Assembly (NCBI GenBank): GCA_021795055.1
Contig: JAJYPW010000036.1
Span: forward strand, 1-8,237
Direction: 5' to 3'
Source: Thermoplasmata archaeon
GTDB lineage: Archaea; Thermoplasmatota; Thermoplasmata; Thermoplasmatales; Thermoplasmataceae
Length of the DNA: 8,237 nt
Under the pieces are notes generated by a model, which was not told the origin of the DNA, searched no databases, and was given only the letters and a program-made list of their open reading frames with translations. This document shows, piece after piece, positions 6,766 to 8,237 of this stretch. Made by a program: the position numbers and the translations under genes. How positions within the stretch are numbered: position 1 is the stretch's first letter; every line of letters begins with the position of its first letter.

Positions 6766-6864
6766 TCATGCCTTCAAGAAGGAAAAAAGCGGAACACGCC
6801 ACTTTTCGGAAACCTCTCCAGGTGCATAAGTCAATCGGGATAATTGTTCCTCCCATTCAGGCAT
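6766..6864 (-). CDS. Possible 32-residue small ORF upstream of the permease
   Basis: An ATG at 6864 opens a 32-codon frame (MPEWEEQLSRLTYAPGEVSE, then KWRVPLFSFLKA, stop TGA). The product is amphipathic and mixed in charge, with two Trp and no membrane segment or known motif. AT-rich TATA-like stretches lie upstream (minus-strand GTAATTTACA, 6881-6890; GTTTATG further up), 22-31 nt from the ATG, so a leaderless transcript is conceivable. It uses CGA and CGT for arginine, unlike the AGG/AGA preference of neighbours, which argues against a long-resident coding gene. It could be a small peptide, the eroded remnant of a gene, or chance. No function is assigned. Confidence 0.2.
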   Translation of the reverse strand: MPEWEEQLSRLTYAPGEVSEKWRVPLFSFLKA

Positions 6865-6918
6865 TGCCGTTAACTCATGCTGTAAATTACGAACATAAAC
6901 CGGCTTAAGGCGGCTGCC

Positions 6919-6950
6919 AAAAAAAAGATGGTTGACGGAGTTGCCCGTCA
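6919..6950 (-). terminator. Hairpin plus T8 tract after the surface-protein gene
   Basis: Read on the minus strand, TGACGG and CCGTCA form a perfect 6-bp stem with a 6-nt loop (plus coordinates 6933-6938 and 6945-6950). It is followed, after 6 nt, by eight T residues (plus A8, 6919-6926). It begins about 24 nt after the stop of the surface-protein gene; a further T-rich stretch (6951-6965) lies between. Archaeal RNA polymerase terminates at U-runs, so this is the likely transcript end and separates this gene from the permease. Confidence 0.55.
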
Positions 6951-6973
6951 TTAAATTAAAAATGTTTCAGGGT

Positions 6974-8237
6974 TTATTTGTTCTGCTTCTTTTCCTGCAG
7001 TTTTTTCTGCTCCAGGAGCGAAAGCTTGTCGGAGGATGCACTCTTCTTTCGGAATCCGCCTGTAGAAAGCTTGTAGTACACGTATCCTACGACTACTATC
7101 ACCAATATTATTCCCCCTATTATCAGCGGAGTCACGTACCCTGGCGGGTTGACGGTAACGCTCTGCGTCACTTCGCCCAGGCTGGCAAAGAATCCGGCTC
7201 CTGAACTGTCCTCCGAGGTGTTGCTTCCTGTAATGGTTATTGTGAATGAGCCCGTCTGTCTTGGAGTCCAGTTAAAGGATACGTTGGCGTTTGCATTGAC
7301 CTTCAACTGCCTAGAATAGTTCTGGTCAGCGACGACCTTTCCACCCACCCATATCAGGAGGTAGAAGCCATTTGCAGTAATAGTTCCCTGATTGGTGACG
7401 TTGACATATATCGTTGTCTGCACATTCTGTGTAAGGGTACCGGGTATGTACACGCTGTTCACCGCAATTCTTGGGGTTACCACAGATATGGTCAGGGTAA
7501 GGTTTGCGTAACCGGTGAGGTTGGTATACTTATTGGTCACGTTCAGGGATATCTCCATAACATTCAGGGTGGTGAACTTGATCGTGATCCAGGTTCCGTT
7601 GTCGTATGGATCGTTCTGGGAATCGTTCACAATAGTGTAGATGGAAGCGGATTGGTTTACTGGCGCTATGGTGCCGTTGTTCCCGTACCTGACCGTCCAG
7701 TTGAATCTCAGGTGCCCGAAGTTGCTGTCATACGGATCCCTGCTGTTTTTGCTGATAACGTTGTTCTTGCTCAGTGCAGTGAAGTTCACTATCTGTCCGG
7801 CTACCGGATTGCCGATGGCCTTTCCTGTGGCGTTGTACATATTCACATATGCAATCGGTTTGGTGGTATCGTTGACATGGACAAAGAACTCCATGATCCT
7901 GGACTGGCCCGTGACGGTCATCACCGTGACATTGGCGTACTGGTAGCTGTTGTTTTCAAGGTTCGGCTTGGAGAATGTGTAGGTGGCGTTCACTGCCTGC
8001 GTGGTGAAGTTTGTGAATTTCCACTTGTAAAGCAGCGGGACAAAATACTTCCCAATGCCTGCAGAAGAGTTGTATACCGAGAATATTGAAAGCGTGTTCT
8101 GAGGAACGGACACAATCGGCGAAGTGCCGTTGTAAGTCCCGTTGAAATGTATTTTACCGCTGTAGTTCACGGAGTAGTTCACTGTCAGCGCGCCGCTGAA
8201 GGCATAAACATAAAAGGTAGTCTGGTGTGTGCAGTTC
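6974..8237 (-). CDS. Membrane-anchored, sequon-rich surface protein with PKD-like and CARDB-like domains (N-terminus outside window)
   Basis: Likely an extracellular envelope or S-layer-associated protein. The frame stays open through the right edge; the GTG at 8182 is internal and at least 18 more codons precede it. Numbering from that codon (402 residues): 1-105 is a beta-rich Asn/Thr/Ser region; about 109-235 is a PKD-like beta-sandwich (GQIVNFTA near 129, RFNWTVRYGNNG at 159-170); about 238-320 is a CARDB-like domain (IYVNVTNQGTITANGFYLLI, then NVSFNWTP and GSFTITI); 349-370 is one transmembrane helix; 372-402 is a Lys-rich tail of about 30 residues, so the tail is cytoplasmic and the rest outside. 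I count 25 N-X-S/T sequons, all before residue 323, plus one more at the window edge. No catalytic motif is visible, so enzyme, adhesin, binding protein or structural roles remain open. The terminator after the stop suggests it ends its transcript. Confidence 0.85.
   Translation of the reverse strand, partial: NCTHQTTFYVYAFSGALTVNYSVNYSGKIHFNGTYNGTSPIVSVPQNTLSIFSVYNSSAGIGKYFVPLLYKWKFTNFTTQAVNATYTFSKPNLENNSYQYANVTVMTVTGQSRIMEFFVHVNDTTKPIAYVNMYNATGKAIGNPVAGQIVNFTALSKNNVISKNSRDPYDSNFGHLRFNWTVRYGNNGTIAPVNQSASIYTIVNDSQNDPYDNGTWITIKFTTLNVMEISLNVTNKYTNLTGYANLTLTISVVTPRIAVNSVYIPGTLTQNVQTTIYVNVTNQGTITANGFYLLIWVGGKVVADQNYSRQLKVNANANVSFNWTPRQTGSFTITITGSNTSEDSSGAGFFASLGEVTQSVTVNPPGYVTPLIIGGIILVIVVVGYVYYKLSTGGFRKKSASSDKLSLLEQKKLQEKKQNK

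Noticed and set aside
7652..8089. 145-codon plus-strand ORF opposite the surface-protein gene
   Set aside because: It is antisense to a frame with clear domains, sequons and a membrane anchor; its product has no recognisable features.
1..8237. Mobile elements, CRISPR arrays, defence or toxin genes
   Set aside because: No transposase or integrase motifs, no direct-repeat arrays and no toxin-antitoxin pairs were seen; apart from two short gaps the window is filled by housekeeping, transport and envelope genes.

Overview
The window looks like chromosomal DNA of an archaeon of the Thermoplasmatales or a close relative. The shikimate kinase is the archaeal GHMP-type enzyme, which is unrelated to bacterial AroK. 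argS has an archaeal TATA box about 27 nt upstream of its ATG and no Shine-Dalgarno sequence, as expected for a leaderless transcript. Arginine is mostly encoded by AGG/AGA. The last gene is a membrane-anchored surface protein crowded with N-glycosylation sequons. A canonical NAD/Zn-type AroB is uncommon in archaea but, from general knowledge, present in Thermoplasma-like lineages. Base composition is roughly balanced by eye, so the species is not resolved.

Layout. (1) Positions 1-3506, + strand: four tightly packed shikimate-pathway genes, aroB (5' end cut off), aroE, aroK (GHMP type) and aroA. They overlap by 8 nt, are separated by 4 nt, and overlap by 4 nt, so they should form one operon. 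They cover 3-dehydroquinate synthesis, dehydroshikimate reduction, shikimate phosphorylation and EPSP formation. aroD and aroC are not in the window. (2) Positions 3507-3721: a short gap with no convincing gene; it holds a bulged hairpin with a TTCGAAC loop and the argS promoter. (3) Positions 3722-5362, + strand: argS, class I arginyl-tRNA synthetase. (4) Positions 5388-6668, - strand: an APC-family amino-acid permease with about 12 membrane segments, convergent with argS and 25 bp from it. (5) Positions 6669-6973: a gap with regulatory candidates for the permease, a doubtful 32-codon ORF, and a hairpin plus T8 terminator for the next gene. (6) Positions 6974-8237, - strand: the C-terminal part of a secreted, heavily N-glycosylated, C-terminally anchored protein with PKD-like and CARDB-like domains; its N-terminus lies beyond the right edge.

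How they fit together. The aro cluster makes the precursor of aromatic amino acids. argS and the permease also concern amino-acid supply and use, but nothing here shows co-regulation with the aro genes. The surface protein belongs to the cell envelope and is unrelated. No mobile element, CRISPR array, rRNA or tRNA gene was found. I see no new multi-gene system. The items most worth checking are the CP4-like phosphoenolpyruvate loop of AroA, the glycan-dense surface protein, and the two small unexplained intergenic elements.
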